DNA of 11,493 bases from Pseudomonadota bacterium (GTDB lineage Bacteria; Pseudomonadota; Alphaproteobacteria; SMXQ01): contig JADFPK010000036.1 of assembly GCA_022562375.1 (NCBI GenBank), positions 1 through 11,493 on the forward strand. Direction: 5' to 3'. The notes under the pieces are model-generated. The model did not search any database. It was not told where the DNA came from and was given only the letters and a program-made list of their open reading frames with translations. Positions 1 to 6,552 of this stretch are shown here, piece by piece (position 1 is the first letter of the stretch; each line of letters opens with the position of its first letter). Both the position numbers and the translations under genes were made by a program.

Positions 1-485
1 GCGAGATCATCGGCGAGGGGCTCGGCATCCATGGAATCGGCGCCGATGACAAGGAACGCGAAGCGATGATCATCGGCGTGCTCCGCGAGGTCGGCCTCGA
101 CCCGGAAAGCCGCCACCGTTATCCCCATGAGTTCTCCGGCGGCCAGCGCCAGCGCGTCTCCATCGCCCGGGCGATGGTGCTCAAGCCGCGGTTCCTGGTG
201 CTCGACGAACCGACCTCGGCGCTCGACATGTCGGTCCAGGCGCAGATCGTCGACCTCTTGCGCAAGCTTCAGCGCGACCACGACCTGGCCTATCTCTTCA
301 TCTCTCACGATCTGAAGGTGGTGCGCGCCATGAGCCACCATGTCATCGTCATGCGCAACGGCGTGGCGGTCGAGCAGGGGCCCGCCGAGGAGATTTTGGA
401 CCACCCCAAGGAGCCCTATACGAAAGCGCTGATGGCGGCCGCGTTCGAGCTCGAGGTGGCGGACATGGGCGCGGTCAGCCAGTAG
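1..485 (+). CDS. ABC transporter ATP-binding protein, C-terminal part (YejF/Dpp-Opp type)
   Basis: This is the 3' end of an ATPase gene that is open at the left window edge; the reading frame runs from base 3 to the TAG at 483-485. The ABC signature FSGGQRQR, the Walker B strand FLVLDEPTSALD and the switch histidine in FISHD are all present, so this is the back half of a nucleotide-binding domain. Walker A lies outside the window. The wording around the signature and the ending (HPKEPYTKALMAAAF) is typical of the peptide/nickel/oligopeptide importer family. The segment before the signature (IIGEGLGIHG) resembles the second ATPase domain of YejF, the fused ATPase of the YejABEF microcin C/peptide importer. 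The protein should sit on the cytoplasmic face of the membrane and power uptake. A GhrA-like gene follows 31 nt downstream, as I recall seeing after yej-type genes in alphaproteobacteria. A single-domain DppF/OppF protein is the alternative. The ABC class is certain; the subfamily is less so. Confidence 0.93.
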   Translation, partial: EIIGEGLGIHGIGADDKEREAMIIGVLREVGLDPESRHRYPHEFSGGQRQRVSIARAMVLKPRFLVLDEPTSALDMSVQAQIVDLLRKLQRDHDLAYLFISHDLKVVRAMSHHVIVMRNGVAVEQGPAEEILDHPKEPYTKALMAAAFELEVADMGAVSQ

Positions 486-516
486 GTGGCGGGGAAAGCG
501 GTAAGGGGCGCGGGCG

Positions 517-1446
517 ATGGCCCTTGTTCTTAAATGCGGACGGGATGAGCGCGCCCGGTGGCGACGCGAGCTTCGCCGGCTGCTGCCCGATATGGAGGTC
601 CGGCCGTGGTCCGATCCGGGCGACCCGGACGACATCGAATTCGCCCTGGTGTGGAAGCCGGAGGCCGGGGAATTGAAGCGCTTCGCCAACCTAAGGGCGA
701 TCTTTTCGCTGGGCGCCGGCGTCGATCAAATCATGGACGATGCCGATTTGCCGCCCGGCGTGCCGGTCGTGCGCCTCATCGACCCCGAGCTCACCCGCCA
801 GATGAGCGAGTACGTGGTCTTATCCGTACTCTATCTTCACCGCCGGATGCCGGCTTACGCGGAAGCCCAGCAGGACGGCCGATGGCGGCCGTTGCCGGCG
901 CCCGACACCCGGTCGCGCGGCGTCGGGATCATGGGCCTCGGCGTGCTCGGGTCGGACGCCGCCGAAAAACTCCGCCCCTTCGGCTTGGCGCTGCTGGGCT
1001 GGAGCCGGCGGCCCAAGAATATCGAAGGCGTCCGGTGCTTCCACGGCGCGGAAGGCCTTGCCCCGTTCCTCGCCGAGACCGGCATCCTGGTGTGCCTGCT
1101 GGCCCTGACGCCGGAAACCAAAGGAATCCTGGACGCCAAGACCTTCGCCGCCCTGCCTCCGGGCGCCGGGGTCATCAACTGTGCCCGCGGCGGCCATCTG
1201 GTCGACGAGGACCTGATCGAGGCCCTCGATTCGGGTCATCTGTCGGGCGCCGTGCTGGACGTCTTCGATCCCGAACCGCTGCCCGGGGACCACCCCTTCT
1301 GGCGCCATCCCAAGATAACGCTGACCCCCCACGTCGCTTCCATAACCCTGGTCCACTCGGCGGCGATCGGCATCGCCCGGAACATCCGCCGAATGAGGAA
1401 GGGGGAGGCGCCGCTGGCCATAGTCGACCCGAAGGCCGGCTACTGA
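517..1446 (+). CDS. ghrA: Glyoxylate/hydroxypyruvate reductase A-like D-2-hydroxyacid dehydrogenase
   Basis: This 309-residue protein belongs to the D-isomer-specific 2-hydroxyacid dehydrogenases, which reduce 2-keto acids such as glyoxylate or hydroxypyruvate with NAD(P)H in the cytoplasm. The dinucleotide-binding loop GLGVLG is at about residues 140-145, after the beta strand VGIM. The catalytic triad is intact: Arg224 in CARGG, Glu253 in DPEPL and His272 in PHVAS. The catalytic domain contains the expected SLGAGVD turn near residue 64. Length and the divergent N-terminus fit the GhrA (YcdW) branch better than SerA or PdxB. The start at 517 is supported by AAGGGG at 503-508, 8 nt upstream. 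The 31-nt gap to the ATPase gene upstream suggests co-transcription. A same-length minus-strand reading frame under it is a shadow. The exact substrate cannot be read from sequence. Confidence 0.9.
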   Translation: MALVLKCGRDERARWRRELRRLLPDMEVRPWSDPGDPDDIEFALVWKPEAGELKRFANLRAIFSLGAGVDQIMDDADLPPGVPVVRLIDPELTRQMSEYVVLSVLYLHRRMPAYAEAQQDGRWRPLPAPDTRSRGVGIMGLGVLGSDAAEKLRPFGLALLGWSRRPKNIEGVRCFHGAEGLAPFLAETGILVCLLALTPETKGILDAKTFAALPPGAGVINCARGGHLVDEDLIEALDSGHLSGAVLDVFDPEPLPGDHPFWRHPKITLTPHVASITLVHSAAIGIARNIRRMRKGEAPLAIVDPKAGY

Positions 1447-1746
1447 AACCCGCCTAAAACCGTGTTTCGTAGGCTGGAAGGGCGGACTCCCCCGGATTCC
1501 GTAGGTATTTTTCCTTATGCCTATACCGATAAGATTAGCTTGAATTCTTCTAAAATTAACTATATGTCAACCTTCTTGCCGTAGGCTCGACCAATAGTTG
1601 TGCGAGTTGTGTGCAAAAGCAGCCGAAAACGGCGAAAATAAAATTCAACAAGCAGGGAGACATCGGAATCCGGAGGCGTCCGGATCTATGACTTCGACTT
1701 TGCGATTCGCAAGCATGAGGTTGGCGGATCGGAAAGGAGGGCCGAG
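1447..1746. other. AT-richer intergenic region upstream of a secreted protein gene
   Basis: No convincing protein gene is seen in these 300 bases apart from a 20-codon leader ORF near the end. The part from about 1500 to 1660 is visibly richer in A and T than its neighbours, with runs such as CTAAAATTAACTATAT, and probably carries the promoter of the gene at 1747. I could not fix a -35/-10 pair with standard spacing. A perfect 7-bp hairpin sits at 1668-1685, and a weaker one (TTGCG/CGCAA) follows near 1700-1712. Confidence 0.5.
1668..1685 (+). promoter_or_regulatory. Perfect hairpin in the putative 5' leader
   Basis: ATCCGGA at 1668-1674 and TCCGGAT at 1679-1685 pair perfectly around the 4-nt loop GGCG. 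The GGAGG at 1672-1676, which could act as ribosome-binding site for the leader ORF at 1688, is partly buried in this stem. There is no U-tract, so it is not a typical terminator. Whether it regulates anything is inference. Confidence 0.4.
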
Positions 1747-1750
1747 ATGA
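1688..1750 (+). CDS. Possible 20-codon leader peptide overlapping the next gene
   Basis: An ATG at 1688 opens a 20-residue frame (starts MTSTLRFASM, ends KGGPR) whose TGA at 1748-1750 overlaps the ATG of the secreted protein gene at 1747 in the classic ATGA arrangement. A GGAGG lies 11 nt upstream of this ATG, inside a hairpin. Such overlap often couples translation of two frames, and ribosomes crossing the frame would expose the strong AGGAGG at 1735-1740. The frame is short and has no recognisable composition, so chance is a serious alternative. I keep it as a low-confidence call because start, spacing and overlap all fit. Confidence 0.2.
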   Translation: MTSTLRFASMRLADRKGGPR

Positions 1751-2046
1751 AGAAGTTGTTGCTTGCCCTAGTGCTGTTTGCCGGCTCATCCTCGATCGTG
1801 GCGGCGCAGATGTTGTGCGTTGATCGTGTGGATATGCTCAATCGCCTGGCGTCCGAGTACGGAGAGGAGCTGATCGAAGTCAAGATGATGGAGGAGCATG
1901 GCCTCCTGGAGGTGCTGAAATCCCGCACCAGGGGTACCTGGACCCTGCTTCTGACCAAGCCCGGCGGAATCAGCTGCGTGCTGGCGACGGGCAGAGGCCT
2001 CGGCACCGACGAAGAAAAACCCGACAACGTCGAATACGAACTCTAG
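1747..2046 (+). CDS. Small secreted two-cysteine protein, function unknown
   Basis: This 99-residue protein has a clear Sec signal peptide: MKK, then a hydrophobic core LLLALVLFAG, and a cleavage region around SIVAAQ near residue 21. The mature part is about 78 residues with two cysteines, Cys24 and Cys77, which could form a disulphide in the periplasm. The pattern of an N-terminal cysteine, an L-x-x-L-A-S-E-Y-G-E motif, the block GTWTLLLTKPGGISCVLATG and an acidic end is one I associate with an uncharacterised small exported family of alphaproteobacteria. The start is secured by AGGAGG at 1735-1740, 6 nt before the ATG. No partner gene is adjacent on the same strand. No function can be assigned. 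Confidence 0.8.
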   Translation: MKKLLLALVLFAGSSSIVAAQMLCVDRVDMLNRLASEYGEELIEVKMMEEHGLLEVLKSRTRGTWTLLLTKPGGISCVLATGRGLGTDEEKPDNVEYEL

Positions 2047-2131
2047 GGCCCAAGCCGACACCTAGACCCTAAAGGCTTCGATCGAGGCATCCTGACAGGA
2101 CCGCCCGGTAAGGCGTGCCGGGCCGGGAGTT

Positions 2132-2479
2132 TCAGTGATGGCGCTGGGCGGCGACGGTGATCAGGTCGGCGGTCTCGCGCAGGTAAACGGACCCCTTGAC
2201 CGTTCGCTGAACGAAGATGCTGCGGCGATCGCTCTCGTCCCGCCTTCGCCTGACGAATTCGAGTTTCTCCAACCGATCCAACGCCCGGGTGATGGCGGGC
2301 TTGGACACGTTGAGCGTCCTGGCGAGACCGCGCACGGTGTGGGGCGGCGATGACAGGTAGACGGTGAGGACGACCGCCATCTGGCGAGCCGACAGATCGG
2401 CGGGGTCGCGGCGGACGACTTCGAGAACGGCACCGCGCCAGACCTCCAGGGCCTGGTCGAAGGTGAGATTGATCGTCAT
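2132..2479 (-). CDS. MarR-family winged-helix transcriptional regulator
   Basis: From the ATG at 2479 this gives a 115-residue protein with a winged helix-turn-helix. The positioning helices and recognition helix run from about residue 48 to 70 (TVRGLARTLNVSKPAITRAL). They are followed by the basic wing RRRRDESDRRSIFVQRT at about 77-93, in the D-x-R-x-x pattern of MarR proteins. The reading frame stays open upstream to 2674, but that extension is Arg/Pro-rich and unlike any MarR N-terminus, so I chose the internal ATG even though no strong ribosome-binding site precedes it. MarR proteins dimerise, bind palindromic operators and usually repress a neighbouring gene until a ligand binds. The divergent GST gene and the palindrome at 2659-2674 make a local target plausible. 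At 115 residues it is shorter than typical MarR (about 140-150). Confidence 0.85.
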   Translation of the reverse strand: MTINLTFDQALEVWRGAVLEVVRRDPADLSARQMAVVLTVYLSSPPHTVRGLARTLNVSKPAITRALDRLEKLEFVRRRRDESDRRSIFVQRTVKGSVYLRETADLITVAAQRHH

Positions 2480-2658
2480 GGCAACAGCCGCATCGGCTCG
2501 TGTTGCGAACTGACCTCGCCCCTTTTTAATCCCGCTCCGCCTCGCGGGCAATCGCAATAGCGACACGCGGGGCGATGTTTCGCCGATAACGCGTCCGACG
2601 CGCCGTTTTCTCCGACGCCGGAACGACGGCCGGCACCGCATCGGGGGGCGCGCCCAAG

Positions 2659-2674
2659 TTGGCCGGCCGGCCAA
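2659..2674. promoter_or_regulatory. 16-bp perfect palindrome, candidate MarR operator
   Basis: TTGGCCGGCCGGCCAA is perfectly self-complementary. It lies between the divergent marR-like and GST genes and ends 3 bp before a TTGTAC that could be the -35 box of the GST promoter. CAAG at 2655-2658 and CTTG at 2677-2680 extend the symmetry with a 2-nt offset. Position and symmetry fit a MarR-dimer site; binding is inferred. In GC-rich DNA a GGCC palindrome can also arise by chance. Confidence 0.4.
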
Positions 2675-2677
2675 GGC

Positions 2678-2706
2678 TTGTACCGGACGGACAGTTACCT
2701 TATCTC
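2678..2706 (+). promoter_or_regulatory. Putative sigma70-type promoter of the GST gene
   Basis: TTGTAC at 2678-2683 is followed after 16-17 nt by TTATCT/TATCTC (2700-2706). This would place transcription start near 2712, about 26 nt before the chosen GST start codon. The boxes are imperfect; the call gains support from its position and from the adjoining palindrome. Confidence 0.35.
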
Positions 2707-2737
2707 GGTAGAGAACCCATTTTCCGGAACGCCCGCG

Positions 2738-3406
2738 ATGTCCGAATTCACCCTCATAATCGGCAACAGGAACTACTCATCCTGGTCGCTTCGCGCCTGG
2801 CTCATCCTCAAGAAGACCGGCGTGGAATTCGAGGAAACCGTCATTCCCCTGGGGCAGCCCGACAGCCGCGAGCAAGCCCTAAAGTTCTCGCCCTCGGGAT
2901 TGGTGCCCGTATTGCGCCACGGGGAGCTGAGCATATGGGAAACGCTGGCGATCGCGGAATACCTCGCCGAACTTTTCCCCGACGCCAGGCTGTGGCCCAA
3001 GGACCCGGAAGCGCGCGCCATGGCGCGGGCGATTTCGGCCGAGATGCACGCCGGCTTCACCGAGCTCCGCCGCAATATGCCGATGAACATTCGCGCCTCA
3101 CATCCGGGCGCCGGCATGACCGAGGCCGTGCAAAGGGACATCAACCGCATCGAGGCGATCTGGCGCGAGGGCCGCAAACGGTTCGGCGACGGCGGCGCCA
3201 TGCTGTTCGGGAGCTTCACCATCGCCGACGCCATGTTCGCGCCCGTCGCCAGCCGGTTCACCACCTACGGCGTGGAACTCGGCGAAACGGCGGAAGCCTA
3301 CGTTCAGGCGTTGGCGGAATACCCGGCGATGGGGGAATGGGCGGTGGCGGCCGGCAACGAACCGTGGATCATTCCCGACTACGAAATGGCCGAAGAGACC
3401 TGCTAG
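2738..3406 (+). CDS. Glutathione S-transferase family protein
   Basis: From the ATG at 2738 this encodes 222 residues, the normal length of a cytosolic GST. The N-terminal thioredoxin-like half begins TLIIGNRNYSSWSLRAWL. The SSWS stretch (residues 14-17) is where the glutathione-activating serine of this branch is expected. The cis-proline is Pro57 in LVPVL, and Glu68-Thr69 (WETLAIAEYL) matches the glutathione gamma-glutamyl contact. The C-terminal helical half contains MNIRA and the FTIADAMFAPV stretch with the conserved aspartate. The family conjugates glutathione to electrophiles or reduces them. A TTG at 2678 would add 20 residues not expected in GSTs, so I rejected it. The gene diverges from a MarR-type regulator that may control it. 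The substrate is unknown. Confidence 0.9.
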   Translation: MSEFTLIIGNRNYSSWSLRAWLILKKTGVEFEETVIPLGQPDSREQALKFSPSGLVPVLRHGELSIWETLAIAEYLAELFPDARLWPKDPEARAMARAISAEMHAGFTELRRNMPMNIRASHPGAGMTEAVQRDINRIEAIWREGRKRFGDGGAMLFGSFTIADAMFAPVASRFTTYGVELGETAEAYVQALAEYPAMGEWAVAAGNEPWIIPDYEMAEETC

Positions 3407-3463
3407 CGCATACTCCGATTAGCTCGACCCGTCCCGCTGATTTGCGGGGCGAAGCGACAAGCG

Positions 3464-4648
3464 TTACTTGGCCGGCGCCTGTTTGCCGCCTTGCTTTCCG
3501 CCCGGCTTGGGCGCCGTTCCGCCGCCGCCCTCGCCGGCGGTGTCGGGAACCGGGATCAGCCCGGCCTCGCGGTAGAAACGCTCGGCCCCGGGATGGAGCG
3601 GTATGGCGATGCCATCGAGGGCGGTCTCGAGGCGCAACAGCCTGCCGTTGGGATGACCGCTGTCGAGCAGCGGCCGCGTGTTCTTGTGCCAGAGCGCCCG
3701 GGTGATGCCGTAAACGAGTTTCTCATCGACCTCGGCCCTGACGATCCATAGGGCGCCGACGCTGAGCGTCGGGGTTTCGTCCACCCCCTTGTAGGTGCCG
3801 GCCGGTATGACGGTCTCGGTGAAGAAGCGGTCGGAACGCCTGATCCGCTGCGCCGTCTTGCCGGTGATCGGCACCAGTTGGATGGGTATTTTTTCGGCCA
3901 GCTCGGCGATGGCCCGCACCGGATAGCCGGCGACGAAGAAGAAGGCGTCGAGCCGGCCCTCGCGCATCATGTCTATGGCCGGGCCGAGCTGGACGTTAAC
4001 GAGCCGCAGCGACTTTAGCGCGACGCCGTAGCGCCTGAGGACGAGCCTGGCATTGACCCGGGTGCCCGACCCGGTGACGTCGAGCGAGACCCGCTTTCCC
4101 TTCAGCCCCTTGACGCTTTTTATCCTGGCGTCCTTGCGGGCGACGATATGGACGCTTTCGGGATAGAGGTTGGCGATCGCCCTGAGGTTGGTGATCCTGT
4201 TCTTGCCGCGGAACATGCCCTTGCCGGAATAGCTCCAATAGGCGATGTCGGCCTGGCTCAGGCCCGATTCGAGATCGCCCTTGGCCATGGCCTTGACGTT
4301 GTCGACCGAGCCATGGGTAGCCTGGGCGACGGCGATCAGGCCGGGGACGCCGCAGCTGCCGCCGCGCGCGCAGGCGCGCGAACCGGGCGGGTTGCTGATG
4401 GCGCTGGCGATCAGGCCGCCGATGGGGAAATAAATGCCCGACGTGGACCCGGTGCCGATGCGAAAGAACCGAAGATCTTCCGCCGCGAACCCCTGGCCCG
4501 AGGCGGTCAGGACAAGGACGGCGAACAGGGCGGGCGCAGCGCCAGAGGAAACGCGCCTTGCCCATCGTCCGAGACAAAGCGCGCCCAAAGCGCCGCGGCT
4601 CAGGCGCCACGGCCGCCGGCCTTCCCTCGGGTCAGTGCTCTCTGCCAT
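3464..4648 (-). CDS. TAXI-family TRAP transporter solute-binding receptor
   Basis: The 394-residue product matches the TAXI (TRAP-associated extracytoplasmic immunogenic) receptor family. The mature start FRIGTGSTSGIYFPIGGLIASAIS (about residues 62-85) is the family hallmark, followed by SQADIAYWSYSG, KGLKGKRVSLDVTGSGT and the FFFVAGYPVRAI region. A hydrophobic segment at about 38-50 ending GFAA near residue 56 looks like an export signal, though the charged stretch before it is unusually long. Such receptors bind small acids in the periplasm and deliver them to a fused TRAP permease. No permease gene is in this window, so this one is an orphan here. The last 24 residues are Gly/Lys/Gln-rich low complexity. 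ATG 4648 was chosen; a GTG at 4672 would add 8 residues, and neither has a strong ribosome-binding site. Two close cysteines (93 and 99) might form a disulphide. Confidence 0.9.
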   Translation of the reverse strand: MAESTDPREGRRPWRLSRGALGALCLGRWARRVSSGAAPALFAVLVLTASGQGFAAEDLRFFRIGTGSTSGIYFPIGGLIASAISNPPGSRACARGGSCGVPGLIAVAQATHGSVDNVKAMAKGDLESGLSQADIAYWSYSGKGMFRGKNRITNLRAIANLYPESVHIVARKDARIKSVKGLKGKRVSLDVTGSGTRVNARLVLRRYGVALKSLRLVNVQLGPAIDMMREGRLDAFFFVAGYPVRAIAELAEKIPIQLVPITGKTAQRIRRSDRFFTETVIPAGTYKGVDETPTLSVGALWIVRAEVDEKLVYGITRALWHKNTRPLLDSGHPNGRLLRLETALDGIAIPLHPGAERFYREAGLIPVPDTAGEGGGGTAPKPGGKQGGKQAPAK

Positions 4649-4799
4649 GTAAGTCCGCAAGATACCGCGCACTCGGCGCCAACGGGCGCCACATCCACTT
4701 AATATCGTCCGGCGGACGGCGAACGCAACCTTGTCTTCCGCACCCGGCGCAAAAACCGGCGCCCGACGCCGACGGGTCCGGCCCCTGTGGCGCCAACGC

Positions 4800-5138
4800 T
4801 CACGCCATCGGCGCGTCGGCCGGCGCTTCGCCCCGCTTGGTCATCGAGTAGTCCCTGAGGATTTCGGCGACCCTGATGCGGTAATCATCGAATATCCCGG
4901 CGCGTCCCTTGGCCTGGGCCTCGCGGTGTTGGGGCAGGTTCCGCCAGACCGCGATCGCCGCCTCGTCCCGCCAGATCGACAACGACAGGACCTTGCCCTT
5001 GTCGGTCAGGCTCTGGAAGCGCTCGATCGAGATGAAGCCGTCGATCTTCTCGAGCGCCGGGCGGAGCTCGGCGGCGATGTCGAGATACTCGTCGATGCGC
5101 TCCCCTTTCGGGCGCACCTCGAAGATGACTGCGTACAT
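4800..5138 (-). CDS. Antibiotic biosynthesis monooxygenase (ABM)-fold protein
   Basis: This 112-residue protein has the features of a dimeric ferredoxin-like ABM domain. An opening strand, MYAVIFEVRPKG, is followed by a helix (RIDEYLDIAAELRPALEKIDG) and the strand FISIERFQSL. Then come KGKVLSLSIWRDEAAIAVWRNLPQHREAQAKG and a final helix. The block S-x-W-x-D/E-x-x-A-I-x-x-W is what I used to recognise the family. Members include small monooxygenases and stress-related proteins with no known substrate, so the reaction is not assigned. AAGGAGG lies about 7 nt upstream of the ATG at 5138, which fixes the start well. The gene lies 95 nt downstream of the mini-protein at 5234-5356 on the same strand and may belong to that operon. 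It should be cytoplasmic. Confidence 0.87.
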   Translation of the reverse strand: MYAVIFEVRPKGERIDEYLDIAAELRPALEKIDGFISIERFQSLTDKGKVLSLSIWRDEAAIAVWRNLPQHREAQAKGRAGIFDDYRIRVAEILRDYSMTKRGEAPADAPMA

Positions 5139-5233
5139 GGCGATCCTCCTTGAACCTCGGCCGCGAAGCCGGCGCGTCCGTCTTAAACGATTTGGCCGGC
5201 GCCGTCACCAGTTTGTGGCGCGCCCGGGCCGGC

Positions 5234-5356
5234 TCAGCGATGGCGGCGCGCCCAGGCGCCGAGCTTGCGGATAGCGGCGATGAGGGCGACGAGCACGAAG
5301 GGCGCGGTCCAGAACACCACCGGGTCGTAAAAATATGCCGACAGCTGTTCCAGCAT
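5234..5356 (-). CDS. 40-residue single-span membrane mini-protein
   Basis: An ATG at 5356 opens a 40-codon frame ending with TGA at 5234-5236. It starts directly after the NnrU-like gene's stop, with TAG, one G, then ATG. The predicted peptide begins MLEQLSAYFYDP, has one hydrophobic stretch of about 17 residues (VVFWTAPFVLVALIAAI) and ends in the basic tail RKLGAWARRHR. This gives an N-out, C-in single-pass topology by the positive-inside rule. GGCGGG 10-16 nt upstream could serve as a weak ribosome-binding site, and translational coupling to the upstream gene is likely from the spacing. No known family is recognised. The membrane composition and tight linkage argue for a real gene, perhaps a partner of the upstream membrane enzyme, but it is short and unproven. 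Confidence 0.5.
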   Translation of the reverse strand: MLEQLSAYFYDPVVFWTAPFVLVALIAAIRKLGAWARRHR

Positions 5357-5357
5357 C

Positions 5358-6035
5358 CTAACCCGCCGGGCGCGGACGCAAGCGCGGGAAGAAGGCGCCG
5401 ACCCGGCGCCGGTAGCGTAAATATTCCTCTCCGAACACCCGGACCATGCGCTTCTCCTCGTAATACCCGCCGATCGCCATGTAGGCGGCGTACATCCCGG
5501 TGTAGATGAGGTTGTTGAGCGACGGCCCGCTGGTCAGCAGGAACAGCAGCCCGGCGGCCAACATCGGGTGGCGGACGAGGCCGTAGACGCCGCCGGTCAC
5601 CAGGCGGTGGGTTCCGAACAGCGCCAGCCCGGGCGCGCCCGTGGGGCGGCCTATCAGCGCCATGATGCCCCGCCCCGCCTGCTTGAGGCCGAGGAACTCC
5701 AAATAATCGCTCTGCACGAAGGCGACATAGACGAGCGCGATGGAGCCGAGGTGCAGGGCGGTGATCGACTGCCACAGCCAGTCGGGATAGACCACGAGCC
5801 AGACGTCGTTCTCTAGGTTGCGCGCCCAATGCAGCGAGGCGACGCCGTAATAGAGCGCCCAGAAAGAGAGCGCGCAGTAAAGGATGCGCCAGAAATGGTC
5901 GACGAAGAACCGCCCGGCGATGCGGGCGAGGGCGTCCTTGCAAGGCTCCTGGGCGCCGACGGAATGAAGCAGCGCGAAGAGCGCGAAGGCGGCCAGCGAC
6001 GCGCCGTAATCGGCGAGGAAGGAGGCGAACGTCAT
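5358..6035 (-). CDS. NnrU / isoprenylcysteine methyltransferase-like integral membrane protein
   Basis: This 225-residue protein has about five hydrophobic segments (near residues 11-27, 47-68, 77-83, 91-108 and 158-190). Its C-terminal motif is shared by NnrU, MddA and ICMT/PEMT-type membrane methyltransferases: GVYGLVRHPM (Arg155-His156-Pro157), then Glu193-Glu194 in YYEEKRM, then FGEEYLRYRRRV with Tyr205 and Tyr208. In that superfamily these residues line the S-adenosylmethionine site. The N-terminal FALLHS pattern is also seen in NnrU/MddA relatives. I infer a SAM-dependent methyltransferase in the inner membrane; the substrate (a thiol, lipid or prenylcysteine-like group) is open. The start at 6035 is the first Met and lacks a strong ribosome-binding site. 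It follows the TPR gene by 49 nt and precedes the mini-protein by 1 nt, so an operon is likely. Confidence 0.85.
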   Translation of the reverse strand: MTFASFLADYGASLAAFALFALLHSVGAQEPCKDALARIAGRFFVDHFWRILYCALSFWALYYGVASLHWARNLENDVWLVVYPDWLWQSITALHLGSIALVYVAFVQSDYLEFLGLKQAGRGIMALIGRPTGAPGLALFGTHRLVTGGVYGLVRHPMLAAGLLFLLTSGPSLNNLIYTGMYAAYMAIGGYYEEKRMVRVFGEEYLRYRRRVGAFFPRLRPRPAG

Positions 6036-6084
6036 CGGCGCCGATCCGTTACCTTACGGGAGCCCCCCGTCACACGGGCGCGCC

Positions 6085-6552
6085 TCAACCCTTCTTGCGG
6101 CGGTCCTCGTAGGTTTTGATCGCCTGCTTGAGGTCGTCATATTCCTCGCAGCCGAAGAAACAAATCGCGTCGAGCTTCTTCAAGCGCTCGCGCGCCTTGC
6201 CGAGGTTGCCGGTTCGGAGATAAAGCTCGCCGAGATATTCGTTGGCGCCGCGATGGTCCGGGTCGATCGCCAGCGCCTTCTGGTAGGCCGGCAGCGCCCG
6301 GTCCAACTGATCGAGCTTGCGGTGGCTGAAGCCGATGTAATTCCACGCATCGGCGTTCTCCGGCTCCGACCGGACCACCTTCTTCAACAGCGAAAGCGCG
6401 CGCTCGAAGTCCTTGGCCTTCACCGCCTTCTCGCCGAGATCGAAGGTCGAGGACGGGCTCGGCCGGCTCGAGGACGAAGATGAGCCGGCGGCATAGGCCG
6501 GCGCCGCCAGCGCCACGCTCAACAGCACGGCCAATAGGGATTTGCTCAACAT
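6085..6552 (-). CDS. Secreted tetratricopeptide-repeat protein with CFFGCEEY motif
   Basis: From the ATG at 6552 this is a 155-residue exported protein. The signal peptide is MLSKSLLAVLLSVALAAPAYA, with cleavage after AYA near residue 21. A serine-rich linker (about 23-35) follows, then about three TPR units covering residues 36-127, with helices such as FERALSLLKKVVRSEPENADAW and DRALPAYQKALAIDPDHRGA. A short C-terminal motif, CFFGCEEYDDLKQAI (from 131), carries two cysteines and recurs in small periplasmic TPR proteins of alphaproteobacteria. TPRs act as protein-binding scaffolds; the partner is unknown. The start is supported by the purine-rich AGAGGGAGA about 6 nt upstream. An upstream extension to 6621 is Arg-rich and would spoil the signal peptide, so I rejected it. 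It heads a same-strand run of genes. Confidence 0.88.
   Translation of the reverse strand: MLSKSLLAVLLSVALAAPAYAAGSSSSSSRPSPSSTFDLGEKAVKAKDFERALSLLKKVVRSEPENADAWNYIGFSHRKLDQLDRALPAYQKALAIDPDHRGANEYLGELYLRTGNLGKARERLKKLDAICFFGCEEYDDLKQAIKTYEDRRKKG

Noticed and set aside
820..1356. 178-codon minus-strand frame
   Set aside because: It lies wholly inside the GhrA-like gene, whose catalytic residues and ribosome-binding site are clear; it is a shadow frame.
2480..2674. N-terminal extension of the MarR protein by 65 residues
   Set aside because: The extension is Arg/Pro-rich and unlike MarR N-termini; it also covers the intergenic palindrome.
3433..3448. Small hairpin CCCGC/GCGGG between the convergent GST and TAXI genes as a bidirectional terminator
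   Set aside because: The stem is only 5 bp and neither strand has a T-run; it is too weak to call.
2659..3705. 348-codon plus-strand frame
   Set aside because: It is a shadow of the GST gene and runs on into the antisense of the TAXI gene; its composition is Arg-rich and no motifs are recognisable.
4885..5943. 352-codon minus-strand frame, Arg/Pro-rich
   Set aside because: It overlaps the NnrU-like gene, the mini-protein and the ABM-fold gene in another frame, and its composition is typical of an out-of-frame GC-rich reading.
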